Part shown: positions 21,151 to 29,191 of the stretch, one piece after another
Position numbering within the stretch: the stretch's first letter is position 1
Layout: every line of letters begins with the position of its first letter
Translations under genes and position numbers: made by a program
Assembly (NCBI RefSeq): GCF_963082495.1
Contig: NZ_CAUJAN010000004.1
Coordinates: 204,001-268,000 of the forward strand
Reading direction: 5' to 3'
Length of the DNA: 64,000 nt
Source: Methanobrevibacter sp. V74
Lineage (GTDB): Archaea; Methanobacteriota; Methanobacteria; Methanobacteriales; Methanobacteriaceae
Notes under the pieces: generated by a model
Database searches by the model: none
What the model saw: only the letters and a program-made list of their open reading frames with translations
Told to the model about the DNA's origin: nothing

Positions 21151-21176
21151 GGTTTATATAAAAACATATATAAACC
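21151..21176 (-). promoter_or_regulatory. TATA box within a 9-bp inverted repeat
   Basis: GGTTTATAT-(8 nt)-ATATAAACC is a 9-bp perfect inverted repeat. On the minus strand its second arm supplies a TATA-like element about 45-55 nt before the ATG of the Ig/TIM-barrel gene, a fitting distance for an archaeal promoter with a short leader. A symmetrical site on the TATA box is a plausible target for a dimeric repressor. Confidence 0.5.
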
Positions 21177-21404
21177 TTTTTAATAAGATATTTGGATTGA
21201 GATAGCTTAATTTTTAAAAAATAGCTTTAAACAGTATAGAACTAATTAAAAAAAGAACAATGATGATAAAATAAATTTAAATAAGTTGAATTAAAATTTA
21301 TTTAATAATGAAATTATAAGATTTCAAATCTTGATTTGAAAGAGTATTTAAGAAAAAATAAAAAGTATTTAACTGACAATAAGATATATCAGTTAAATCA
21401 AGAG

Positions 21405-22598
21405 CTATTCATCACCGGTTGCTTCATTTTCTTCAGAAAATAACTGATTCAGCATCCATTCAGCATCATATTCCCTGATGTCGTCATATCCTTGACCAAC
21501 ACCTAAAAACATGATCGGTTTTTTAATAACATGACCAATAGAAAGCGATGCGCCACCTTTACTATCAGCATCGGCCTTGGTAAGAATTACACCATCAATA
21601 TCAATAGCTTCATTGAATTTTCTGGCCTGTTCGGTTGCATCATTACCAGTGATTGCATCTCCAACGAAAATGACCAAATCAGGTTTGGATACTCTTTTAA
21701 TCTTTTTCATTTCATCCATAAGATTAGTGTTGGTTTGCATTCTACCTGCAGTATCTATCAAAACCAATTCTTTGCCTTGAGCACATGCATGTTCAACTGC
21801 ATCATATGCAACGGCCGCAGGATCAGATCCCTTCTGGTGTTTGATGATTTTAACACCGACATTATCGGCATGATGAGTTACTTGTTCAATAGCCCCTGCC
21901 CTAAATGTATCTGAAGCGGCAATGACTGGAGTGTAACCTTTTTTTAAGTAATAATTAGCCAGTTTACCAATAGTGGTGGTTTTGCCTGTACCATTAATTC
22001 CAACAAACATTACCACTAATGGCTTCCTCTGTGCTTTTTTTTCTTCAAGCATTTCAGTAATTGATTTTGCAGGAATATCAATTATCTCGGAAATTGCATC
22101 TCTTAAGGCATAATAAACATATTCAGTAATATCATTGCTTCTTTTGATTTTTTTACCTATAAGATCCTCTTTAACGCTTTCTACAACCTCAGTTGCAACC
22201 TCCATTGCAACATCTCCCTGCAGCAATTCCATTTCAAGTTCAAATAGAATATCATCAACATGTTTTTCCTGAATGGTTTTTTCACGTACAAAAGAAAACA
22301 TTCCACCTTTAGCTTCGCCGTCAACAGATTCAACAGGTTTTTTATCCCTTTTCCAGAAGTGAGATTTTTCCTCATCAACTTCCTCTTCAAAAATCTCCTC
22401 TTCCACTTCTTCAGGAATTTCACCAGCACCAGAGAGTGAATTTTCTTCCTCTTCTTCATTATTACGTCCAAATGAGAAAAATGAGAATCTGTCACCTGAT
22501 TCTTCTTCGATATTGTCTTCATTTTTTGCTTCTTCAACAAGTTCTTCTTCTAATTTTTCACTTGTTTTTGAAAGTTTCTTTTTTAGTGATTCGAACAA
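21405..22598 (-). CDS. ftsY: Signal recognition particle receptor FtsY
   Basis: A GTPase receptor that docks SRP-ribosome complexes at the membrane. About 397 aa from a TTG start (MFESLKKKLSKTSEK, the usual archaeal FtsY opening); a GTG three codons upstream is less likely. Residues 1-95 are an acidic A domain (EEVEEEIFEEEVDEE). The NG domain follows, with G1 GINGTGKTTTIGK at about 200, DTFRAGA, the DTAGR motif and TKAD. It is the last gene of the translation operon, 94 nt after prefoldin alpha, the order typical of Methanobacteriales. Confidence 0.95.
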   Translation of the reverse strand: MFESLKKKLSKTSEKLEEELVEEAKNEDNIEEESGDRFSFFSFGRNNEEEEENSLSGAGEIPEEVEEEIFEEEVDEEKSHFWKRDKKPVESVDGEAKGGMFSFVREKTIQEKHVDDILFELEMELLQGDVAMEVATEVVESVKEDLIGKKIKRSNDITEYVYYALRDAISEIIDIPAKSITEMLEEKKAQRKPLVVMFVGINGTGKTTTIGKLANYYLKKGYTPVIAASDTFRAGAIEQVTHHADNVGVKIIKHQKGSDPAAVAYDAVEHACAQGKELVLIDTAGRMQTNTNLMDEMKKIKRVSKPDLVIFVGDAITGNDATEQARKFNEAIDIDGVILTKADADSKGGASLSIGHVIKKPIMFLGVGQGYDDIREYDAEWMLNQLFSEENEATGDE

Positions 22599-22692
22599 AA
22601 CTAACACAACCTGTTAAAATGTGAATATTAATAGTAAGTTTATCATTTATATTAAATAAATGGTTTTATAAAAAAAAGTGAAAAAAGATAAT

Positions 22693-23127
22693 TTAACCCA
22701 TTTGGGTCGTATTACCTTGTGCTGCAGCTGCAATTTGCTGTGCTTGAGCTTCAAGATTGCCGGCGATGTCGCTTACCTGTTGTAAATTAGCAAGCATTTT
22801 ATCCAAACTGTCTTTTAATTCCTCTTTTTGTCCGGATAATATTTCACGAGCACCTTCGGCATCTTTTTTAACTGCAATTCCTGCACCGATACTGACAATG
22901 ATTTCGTCAGTGCTTTTTAATTCTCCTTTAACAAAAGAACCGGCACCAACAGGTACAAATGCTTCAACAGATTCCTTACCTTCAATATCATCTAATGTAG
23001 TAAATAGTGCATCCACTTCACTAATAGAAGCCTGTATTAATTCAATTTGTTGTTGAATTAAATCTGCTTGTTGCCTATATACATTGATTTCATTAACAAG
23101 ACTGTTTAATCTTTGTTGATCTTCCAT
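22693..23127 (-). CDS. pfdA: Prefoldin alpha subunit
   Basis: A 144-aa subunit of the hexameric prefoldin chaperone, which hands unfolded proteins to the thermosome. Two long coiled-coil helices (residues about 3-45 and 90-135) flank the beta-hairpin region with FVPVGAGSFVKGEL, a pattern typical of alpha prefoldins. The C-terminus is Ala/Gln-rich. It lies 18 nt downstream of rpl18a in the translation operon. Confidence 0.93.
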   Translation of the reverse strand: MEDQQRLNSLVNEINVYRQQADLIQQQIELIQASISEVDALFTTLDDIEGKESVEAFVPVGAGSFVKGELKSTDEIIVSIGAGIAVKKDAEGAREILSGQKEELKDSLDKMLANLQQVSDIAGNLEAQAQQIAAAAQGNTTQMG

Positions 23128-23145
23128 GCCAATCCCCCAATGCAG

Positions 23146-23370
23146 TTATAAAATTTCTTTAACGACTGGGTCTATAACATCTTCAGGAGCAATTTCTTCA
23201 ATTGATTTGATTGAAATTTGATTCCTGTTGATACCATGTTTACTTCCAAAATTAGAATAGATCTTGTCTTCTATATCACTTTCACAAGTTGCTTTGTATT
23301 CTTTAGTAAATCCATGGTATTCATCACCCATTACAAAAGTACCTTTAACTCTGTAAATTTTTGTTATCAT
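23146..23370 (-). CDS. rpl18a: Ribosomal protein L18a (LX)
   Basis: A 74-aa archaeal LX protein of the large subunit. MITKIYRVKGTFVMGDEYHG and the FTKEY ... SKHGINRNQI pattern are characteristic. Its position between aIF6 and prefoldin alpha is the conserved archaeal order. aIF6 ends 25 nt before its start, so co-transcription is likely. Confidence 0.93.
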   Translation of the reverse strand: MITKIYRVKGTFVMGDEYHGFTKEYKATCESDIEDKIYSNFGSKHGINRNQISIKSIEEIAPEDVIDPVVKEIL

Positions 23371-23395
23371 ATAAAATCCCTCATGATTATATTAA

Positions 23396-24067
23396 TTAAA
23401 AATCATCTAAAAAGCCTAACGCTTCCTCAACTCTAGCCATTTCAGGACCAGTACTGCCTTTAGCGACTATTGCACCCTTGGAATTGCCAATAGTGCAGGC
23501 GCCTACTAATGGAATACCTCTTCCAACAGTACCTATATCTCCTTCAACACCAAATACTTCACGAGCGAAGTTAACTTCAGATTGCAGGGCGCTTGAACTG
23601 ATTAGGAAACCCTTATTAGTTACTTTAATCAGTGAACCGATAATGTCACTTCCAACAATATGGGAAGTTTTAACATCAACATCTAAAGTTTCTTCAAGGA
23701 CCTCAATAGCCTCGCCTTCCAAAAACGGACTAGCTATTGCACCATTATCGTTTGCGGCAACAATATTTCCAACTGCAGTATAAGTGCCCGGAATTGTAGC
23801 AACGTTTAAGCCCATATCCCTGAATTGTTTAACTTCTCTATCCAAAACATGTGGGGAAACAACAATACCATTTGAATTAGCTACAGATAAAGATCCTATA
23901 AGGCTTGACCCTGAAATAGAAGATTTTAGTACCTCAACATCCAATGTTTCCTTAATAATATCTACTTTATCATCTAAAAGATTATAAGGAACAATTGCTA
24001 AATTATCGGTTGCTGTGATAAAAACTCCCACATTCGGATTTCCTACAATATCTACTCTTTTTAACAT
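23396..24067 (-). CDS. eif6: Translation initiation factor aIF6
   Basis: A 223-aa ribosome anti-association factor that binds the large subunit. Five internal repeats of the pentein-like fold are visible, seen as recurring GxxxxGSLxxANxxG/VGNIVAANDNG blocks (for example SLIGSLSVANSNG, AVGNIVAAND, IIGSLIKVTNKG, PLVGACTIGNSKG). Full length for the family. It is part of the rpl31e-eif6-rpl18a-pfdA-ftsY run. Confidence 0.94.
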   Translation of the reverse strand: MLKRVDIVGNPNVGVFITATDNLAIVPYNLLDDKVDIIKETLDVEVLKSSISGSSLIGSLSVANSNGIVVSPHVLDREVKQFRDMGLNVATIPGTYTAVGNIVAANDNGAIASPFLEGEAIEVLEETLDVDVKTSHIVGSDIIGSLIKVTNKGFLISSSALQSEVNFAREVFGVEGDIGTVGRGIPLVGACTIGNSKGAIVAKGSTGPEMARVEEALGFLDDF

Positions 24068-24096
24068 ATTGTTACCTCACATTAATTATTGTGTGT

Positions 24097-24342
24097 CTAT
24101 TCAGCTAAAGTAGCTTTTACAACACCATCATCATCTTTAACTGCTTTTACAGTGATTTTTGAAGGTATTTTTTGAATACCCCTTTCCCAAATAGCATGAT
24201 TAATAGATTCGTCGATTTTAACTTCACTAGCTTTCATGTGTTTGGTTAAGAAATTTTTAATTTCCCTAATAGCTCTAGGAGCCCTGATAGTCCTTTTGAC
24301 TTCTTTCACATTTCTAAGTGGAATTGTGTAAACTCTTTCCAT
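24097..24342 (-). CDS. rpl31e: Ribosomal protein L31e
   Basis: An 81-aa large-subunit protein starting [20 protein letters not shown], with [18 protein letters not shown] and the [17 protein letters not shown] block diagnostic of L31e. It lies 11 nt after rpl39e and 29 nt before eif6. Confidence 0.95.
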   Translation of the reverse strand: MERVYTIPLRNVKEVKRTIRAPRAIREIKNFLTKHMKASEVKIDESINHAIWERGIQKIPSKITVKAVKDDDGVVKATLAE

Positions 24343-24353
24343 AATTACCCCTC

Positions 24354-24509
24354 TTATAACTTAAGACTGTTTCTTCTCCAATGTCTAGGTTTAGGCCTGT
24401 ATCTAAGTTTACGGTTAGTTTTAGCATAAGCCCAAATTGGAATTCTCCTATTTTGTTTATTTGCTTTTGCCATTCTTAATTTTTTAGCTAATGGTTTATT
24501 TCTACTCAT
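24354..24509 (-). CDS. rpl39e: Ribosomal protein L39e
   Basis: A 51-aa very basic protein: [20 protein letters not shown], then [20 protein letters not shown] and ending [10 protein letters not shown]. The 'P-x-W-x-x-x-KT-x-R-K-x-R-x-x-P-x-x-RHWRR' pattern identifies L39e, which lines the peptide exit tunnel. The TAA is at 24356-24354. It is too short for many gene finders but is clearly real, placed 11 nt before rpl31e. Confidence 0.96.
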   Translation of the reverse strand: MSRNKPLAKKLRMAKANKQNRRIPIWAYAKTNRKLRYRPKPRHWRRNSLKL

Positions 24510-24528
24510 TTTCTCACCTTAATAATAA

Positions 24529-25113
24529 TTATTGTTTATATCCTATAACACGAGTTTGATAATGCACCGGGAATATGTCTAGAGAATTTCCCCCCATATC
24601 ATCAATCATGGACCTTATCTCAACCTCAAAATCCGAACTATTGTCTTTGCTAGATTTCTCTTTTGAAATTTCAAATAAATTTTGCGTGATTAATCTGATT
24701 GATTTGTGACCAAAACTGTCTAAATTAATATATTGTACATCAAATCTATCTTCAAGACTTTTAATTTGATTGATATTTAATTTTGGAGTTCTATCATCTC
24801 GTCTTGTCCCATCTGCTATAATATCATGATTTTTAGCAAGTTCCTCAACTGTTTTTTCGTGGATGTATTTTATTCCATCATTTGGAAATCCATCTTCCAA
24901 GATTTTCTCACATGTTTCTTCTAATATGCTCCTATTCATTTTAAAAACATTGTGCTTAAAACCTAAAGACTTAGCGGATTTTGATGCAGGAACATACGAA
25001 TCATAAACACCGAAGTTAGCCGTGTATAATTCAACGTCAAGACCCAGTCTTTTAAGCATGACCGCAACAAAAGATGAATCTTTACCACCGCTATATAAAA
25101 CAGCTGCAGACAT
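24529..25113 (-). CDS. PP-loop ATP pyrophosphatase-like protein
   Basis: From the ATG at 25113 it encodes 194 aa starting MSAAVLYSGGKDSSFVAVML. The SGGKDS motif is the PP-loop of N-type ATP pyrophosphatases, which adenylate a substrate (often tRNA). Later conserved pieces are HNVFKMNRS, DGTRRDDR and HYQTRVIGYK. An earlier start at 25158 would overlap the upstream gene and is unlikely. It sits inside a ribosomal protein operon in many methanogens, which suggests a role in tRNA or rRNA modification, but the substrate is unknown to me. Confidence 0.75.
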   Translation of the reverse strand: MSAAVLYSGGKDSSFVAVMLKRLGLDVELYTANFGVYDSYVPASKSAKSLGFKHNVFKMNRSILEETCEKILEDGFPNDGIKYIHEKTVEELAKNHDIIADGTRRDDRTPKLNINQIKSLEDRFDVQYINLDSFGHKSIRLITQNLFEISKEKSSKDNSSDFEVEIRSMIDDMGGNSLDIFPVHYQTRVIGYKQ

Positions 25114-25117
25114 GATA

Positions 25118-25474
25118 TTATTTCCTTGTAATCTTAATTTCTCTTTTTTGACCAGCAATTTGTCTAAGCAAGACCTTTAACTGTTCATCAGTGACTTTTC
25201 CTCTTAAGCTTCCAGCTTGCGCTGATTGAATCAATTGAAGTTCGATTTGATTAACCAACTCAGGTTTGGTTAATTTAAGATTGGCCAATCTTTGACGAGC
25301 TTCAGGAGTCATGATTTGACCTAAGATTTGTTTTTTCTGAGCTTCGAATTGTGCTTGAGCTTCATGCTGTTGAGCTTGAGCCATAGCTTGTTGTTGAGCT
25401 TGGTTTTGTGCAGCAGCTTGCTGAGCTTGCAATTCAGCCATTCTTTTTTGACGAATTTCATCTAAATCGCTCAT
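25118..25474 (-). CDS. PDCD5-like DNA-binding protein
   Basis: A 118-aa homologue of eukaryotic PDCD5/TFAR19. A long Gln/Ala-rich N-terminal helix (about residues 8-50) precedes the three-helix core (ILGQIMTPEARQRLANLKL ... LIQSAQAG), and it ends with VLLRQIAGQKREIKITRK. Family length is about 110-120 aa. The role in archaea is unsettled; nucleic acid binding or a chaperone link to prefoldin/TRiC has been suggested for relatives. It is 20 nt downstream of rps19e. Confidence 0.9.
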   Translation of the reverse strand: MSDLDEIRQKRMAELQAQQAAAQNQAQQQAMAQAQQHEAQAQFEAQKKQILGQIMTPEARQRLANLKLTKPELVNQIELQLIQSAQAGSLRGKVTDEQLKVLLRQIAGQKREIKITRK

Positions 25475-25494
25475 ATCAAACTCTCCTAATATAA

Positions 25495-25932
25495 TTAATA
25501 TTTTGCAAGTTCAGGAATGTCTTTAATTATTTCTCCGGAAATTTTATCTAAAAAGGATCTTCCTTGAGGAGTGACAACTCTTCCACCTTTTACTTTTTCC
25601 ACATATCCTGCATTTTCAAGTTGATGAAGTGCAGTTCTAATAATAGATCCGCTACCTTTCCTAAATGCTTCAGGGCGTACACCACGGTCTTTTTTACCAC
25701 CGTAGAAAGTTCTTAAACTTGAAACACCAACAGGTCCATCAATGTAAACTCTTCTGATGATTGAAGCAGTTCTTATAAACCACCAATCAACATTTTCTGG
25801 TTTTCTTTCCTTGTGAACACCGGTTCTAACAAAATTGGACCATGCAGGAGACTCTATCTTATCATTTTCTTTAAATTCTTCTGCGACTTTTTCAATTAAT
25901 AAATCTGCAGGTACATCAAATACAGTAGTCAT
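25495..25932 (-). CDS. rps19e: Ribosomal protein S19e
   Basis: A 145-aa small-subunit protein. [74 protein letters not shown] and [15 protein letters not shown] are all typical of S19e. Full length. It is 90 nt downstream of the YhbY-type gene. Confidence 0.95.
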   Translation of the reverse strand: MTTVFDVPADLLIEKVAEEFKENDKIESPAWSNFVRTGVHKERKPENVDWWFIRTASIIRRVYIDGPVGVSSLRTFYGGKKDRGVRPEAFRKGSGSIIRTALHQLENAGYVEKVKGGRVVTPQGRSFLDKISGEIIKDIPELAKY

Positions 25933-26022
25933 ATTAATTCTCCAATATTTTTTATTGTAGCTTAATCCACTGTAAACTTAAGACCTAAAAAAATAGGGCC
26001 TGTAACTCTAAATTTATAATGT

Positions 26023-26280
26023 TTAAGGCTTTTTCTTGTAAATAACAGCAACGTGTCCTCTAACGTCTATGAGCTTGGCTTTAGTTTTAGTGACAATTTC
26101 GTCGATGTATTTATCTTTATCGCGAGCGATATTTTTTGCAAATTTAAGTTTAACAATTTCATTAGCTTTAAGTTGACGTTTGATTTCTTCAATAACATTA
26201 TCATTAACGCCTGATTTGCCAATGTTAATTGTCATCGCATTAAGAGCTCTATTCATCATTTCCTTCTTTTCTTGACTCAT
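26023..26280 (-). CDS. YhbY/CRM-domain RNA-binding protein
   Basis: An 85-aa single CRM-domain protein associated with ribosome assembly. Visible are TINIGKSGVNDNVIEEI (GKxG loop), ANEIVKLKFAKN and IDVRGHVAVIYKK (beta strand and C-terminal RGxxxVLYR-like motif). It overlaps rnp4 by 32 nt, so translation is probably coupled. Confidence 0.88.
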   Translation of the reverse strand: MSQEKKEMMNRALNAMTINIGKSGVNDNVIEEIKRQLKANEIVKLKFAKNIARDKDKYIDEIVTKTKAKLIDVRGHVAVIYKKKP

Positions 26281-26614
26281 ATTTAGCTCTCCTTTTAAAC
26301 TTTTTCTCCTTTTTATAAGGAATCTTCATTACATGACCGCATTCACCACAAAAAATGTTAACCTCCTCGTTAACGAGCCGGACGGTGCAATTGCGACCAG
26401 GCTGTAGAAAGGATTTGCAACTCTTACAATACCTTCTTGACCATTCTTCAGGTATTTTGGTATTGTACTTAGTAGACAATTTAAGTGCTAATTCGACATA
26501 ACGATTGGATCGCTCAGGATGGTTGATGAATTCCATCTCAGCACGGTTAAAAAGAATATTCATTCTCTCAATCGCTATTTCAATCATCCACTTTGGTCTT
26601 TTTCCTCTACTCAA
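26249..26614 (-). CDS. rnp4: Ribonuclease P protein component 4
   Basis: A 121-aa Rpr2/Rpp21 homologue of the RNase P holoenzyme that trims tRNA 5' leaders. The zinc ribbon CKSCKSFL ... CGECGHVMKIPY gives the two Cys pairs, and the N-terminal helices (IAIERMNILFNRAE, ELALKLSTKY) match the family. Start: TTG at 26614 with GGGAGG 7 nt upstream. A TATA-like ATTATATC lies about 35 nt before it. It is the first gene of the long translation operon. Confidence 0.93.
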   Translation of the reverse strand: MSRGKRPKWMIEIAIERMNILFNRAEMEFINHPERSNRYVELALKLSTKYNTKIPEEWSRRYCKSCKSFLQPGRNCTVRLVNEEVNIFCGECGHVMKIPYKKEKKFKRRAKYESRKEGNDE

Positions 26615-26831
26615 AAATATCCTCCCTTAAAATGTAGGATATAATATTCAAAATTGAATTAAAATGATTTGCGCAAATTAAAACAAAAACCATAGTTAAA
26701 ATAACCTTAGGTTAATATGAATATTAAGAATAATTATGTTTATTACTATTAATAAAGGTTGTGAATTTGAGACAATTCAGTACCTTCAAAAACTTGGATG
26801 ATGGATTATTTTTTTGATTAATTGGAGTGTT

Positions 26832-27409
26832 GGCAGAAATTATTTGATTTTGAACATTTTTTCATTTTCAAAATTCTGAAAAGCTGACCATGAAATTAAA
26901 TCTGCCATCTGCAAACCTTTATAATGCATTGAATCCTCATGTTATATATTAATAGGTTGCTTTTGAATATTATTCAAACTGTTTAAAAAGATATCATTGA
27001 AATTATCAATTTCTTCTTGCTTGTTTTTTGACCTGTCAATGAATATGAAAGTGGATTTATCGATATTAATTAATTCCGCCAGCTTTGAAGCTAAAATGTC
27101 ATACACTTCCTTGTTGTCATATTCATAACCTATTTTATATCTGTTTAATTTGTCGAAAACGATTATGAAAACCTCATAATCAATGTTTTTTAACTTTTTG
27201 AGGATTTTGATTTTTAATTCATAGGATAAGTTTCCGCCCTTGATTTCAGCAGAAATTAACATTTTCTTTCTAGAGAACCTTCGGATTTTCTTAATTATCT
27301 TATCTAACTTCTTGAATCCTCAACTTTAATGACAGCCATGATAAAATACTTTGAACTACCTTGTTTAGTTCCCAAATCACCGCTTTCATCAATATAAATA
27401 TAAGACGTG
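26832..27409 (-). pseudogene. DUF3800-type gene, broken by frameshifts
   Basis: Pieces read in order on the minus strand. First, SYIYIDESGDLGTKQGSSKY (with the DES-GD active-site-like motif of DUF3800) runs to a stop after VEDSRS. Then, after a frameshift, KKLDKIIKKIRRFSRKKMLISAE and onward to a stop at 26942. Then, in another frame, HYKGLQMADLISWSAF, the conserved C-terminal 'GLQxADLI-W' motif. No ATG precedes the first piece. DUF3800 proteins are RNase H-like and often linked to mobile or defence elements. This copy is inactive. Confidence 0.7.
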
Positions 27410-27466
27410 TTTAAAACCAGATATAATTATTTTAATAACACTATTACTCTAAAACACAACAATAAC

Positions 27467-27994
27467 TTATTGTGCAATTAACCAATCCATAAAGTCAACA
27501 CTGCCAACTGGATAATCTCCGCCATTAGCAATCACATCTTCAATTAGTCCAATTGCTTCACTAATTTCTAAATCACTAATATCCAACTCAAAGACTTTAT
27601 CACCATATTTTTCATAGCTTTCAGCTGAACAAACCCCAAGTGTTTCTGCTTCTAGGTTTTCACGGATTTTTGAGGCGGAATAATTTCTTGCTTTAAGTCT
27701 TGACTCTAAAATTTCTGGACGTACCCTCAAAACGATTACCTTATCTGCCCCATCACATAAATGTGAGAGGTGGCCTTCACAAATTACCACACCTTCACAA
27801 TCTTTAGTGATATCAGATATATGCTCGCTTAATCTTGGAATGTCAATGATCTTATATCCTTTATCCTCATCAATACCCAATAAAAAACCATTGTTTATTG
27901 CAACATCGTTTATTTTAATTAAGTGCCCATTTAATTTAGAGGCAATTGTTGTTTTGCCGACACATGGTGTGCCGGTTATAAAAATAGTTGTCAT
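27467..27994 (-). CDS. Adenylate kinase-like protein (Fap7/hCINAP type)
   Basis: A 175-aa P-loop kinase with [20 protein letters not shown] (Walker A TPCVGKTT) and a DIP-R LID-like region, followed by CEGHLSHLC and [19 protein letters not shown]. This matches the archaeal broad-specificity adenylate kinases related to Fap7/hCINAP, which act in 18S-type rRNA maturation in eukaryotes. The stop lies 2 nt after the next upstream gene (DRG), so they form an operon. Confidence 0.85.
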   Translation of the reverse strand: MTTIFITGTPCVGKTTIASKLNGHLIKINDVAINNGFLLGIDEDKGYKIIDIPRLSEHISDITKDCEGVVICEGHLSHLCDGADKVIVLRVRPEILESRLKARNYSASKIRENLEAETLGVCSAESYEKYGDKVFELDISDLEISEAIGLIEDVIANGGDYPVGSVDFMDWLIAQ

Positions 27995-27996
27995 GA

Positions 27997-29091
27997 TTAT
28001 TTCTTTAAAATTACACGCAAAATATCTTCATCATCAAGTACATGATCAGGACCTACTTTTTGACCAGGGAATTTAACAGAAGTTCCCCATACCTTGGCAT
28101 GTCTAAAGTTTTTGACGAACTCGCGGTGAAGTTTGCCGCAGGCATCAATAACAGTGGAACCTTTTTTAATAACCAATGGATCTTTCATGTCAGCTTTACG
28201 TCCTTGTGGTTTTAAATAAATCCGCACCAAATCAAGATTATCAAAGATAATGTCTTTTAACTCATCAATGTTAGTGTTTTTATCTGCGGAAATTGGAATG
28301 AAATCCGGAATATACTTCTTTAATTCATCAATATATGCATTATCGACCAAATCTACTTTGTTAAGTAAAATTAACATTGGAACGTATGATTTGTTGCGGT
28401 CCAATACATCAATGAACTGATCCATACTTACATCATCACGGAAGAGCACATCAGCGTTAATATATCCATACTCGTTGAGGATTGATCTGATTGTTTTTTC
28501 ATCCAATTGAGTTAGTTTGCAGGTGGATGAAACTTTAACCCCGCCCAGCTTTTTCCTTTTAACTGTGACATCAGGCGGTTGTTCATTCGGTCTAATGCCG
28601 ATGACCCTAAGTTCTTTTAGAATAACATCCAGGTGTTGTGGATTAAGTGTATCGAGAACAACTAAAATTAAATCTGCAGTTCTTGCAACTGAAAGGATTT
28701 CCTTACCTCTACCTTTACCGCTGCTGGCTCCTGTAATAATACCTGGAATATCAAATACTTGTATTTTGGCATTTTTATGCTCCATTACACCAGGTACAAT
28801 ATCTAAGGTGGTGAACTGATAAGCTCCAACCTTACTTTCTGCATTTGTGATGTTGTTTAATAATGTTGATTTACCAACAGATGGAAACCCTACAAGCACT
28901 ACTGTCGCATCACCAGTTTTCTTAACATGGAATCCTTGACCTTTAGACCCTCCACTGCTTCTCTGTAGAGATTCTTCTTTTAACTTGGATAATTTAGCTT
29001 TAAGCTTACCAATATGATGTGAAGTAGCCTTATTATAAGGTGTTTTTTGAATTTCTTCCTCAATATCTTTAATCTTCTCCTCAATACCCAT
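27997..29091 (-). CDS. DRG-family GTP-binding protein with TGS domain
   Basis: A 364-aa Obg/DRG GTPase that binds ribosomes or tRNA. An N-terminal coiled region ([18 protein letters not shown]) precedes [19 protein letters not shown] (G1, about 68-86), [11 protein letters not shown] (G3) and LLNKVDLVD (G4). A helix-rich insertion is present ([15 protein letters not shown]), and the C-terminal TGS domain lies at about 290-364 ([16 protein letters not shown]). Full length for archaeal DRG. It pairs with the kinase 2 nt downstream. Confidence 0.93.
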   Translation of the reverse strand: MGIEEKIKDIEEEIQKTPYNKATSHHIGKLKAKLSKLKEESLQRSSGGSKGQGFHVKKTGDATVVLVGFPSVGKSTLLNNITNAESKVGAYQFTTLDIVPGVMEHKNAKIQVFDIPGIITGASSGKGRGKEILSVARTADLILVVLDTLNPQHLDVILKELRVIGIRPNEQPPDVTVKRKKLGGVKVSSTCKLTQLDEKTIRSILNEYGYINADVLFRDDVSMDQFIDVLDRNKSYVPMLILLNKVDLVDNAYIDELKKYIPDFIPISADKNTNIDELKDIIFDNLDLVRIYLKPQGRKADMKDPLVIKKGSTVIDACGKLHREFVKNFRHAKVWGTSVKFPGQKVGPDHVLDDEDILRVILKK

Positions 29092-29191
29092 GTACGAAAA
29101 CCTCTAAAAAAATTAGTCAATCTAAATAGTATATTAGATTATTATAATATAAATAAATTTAAAAAAATAAGAAAAAAAGTAGTTAAATAAA

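Noticed and set aside
22590-22600. GTTCGAATC string resembling a tRNA T-loop
   Set aside because: It is the start of the ftsY coding sequence (TTG-TTC-GAA-TCA) and has no tRNA arms around it.
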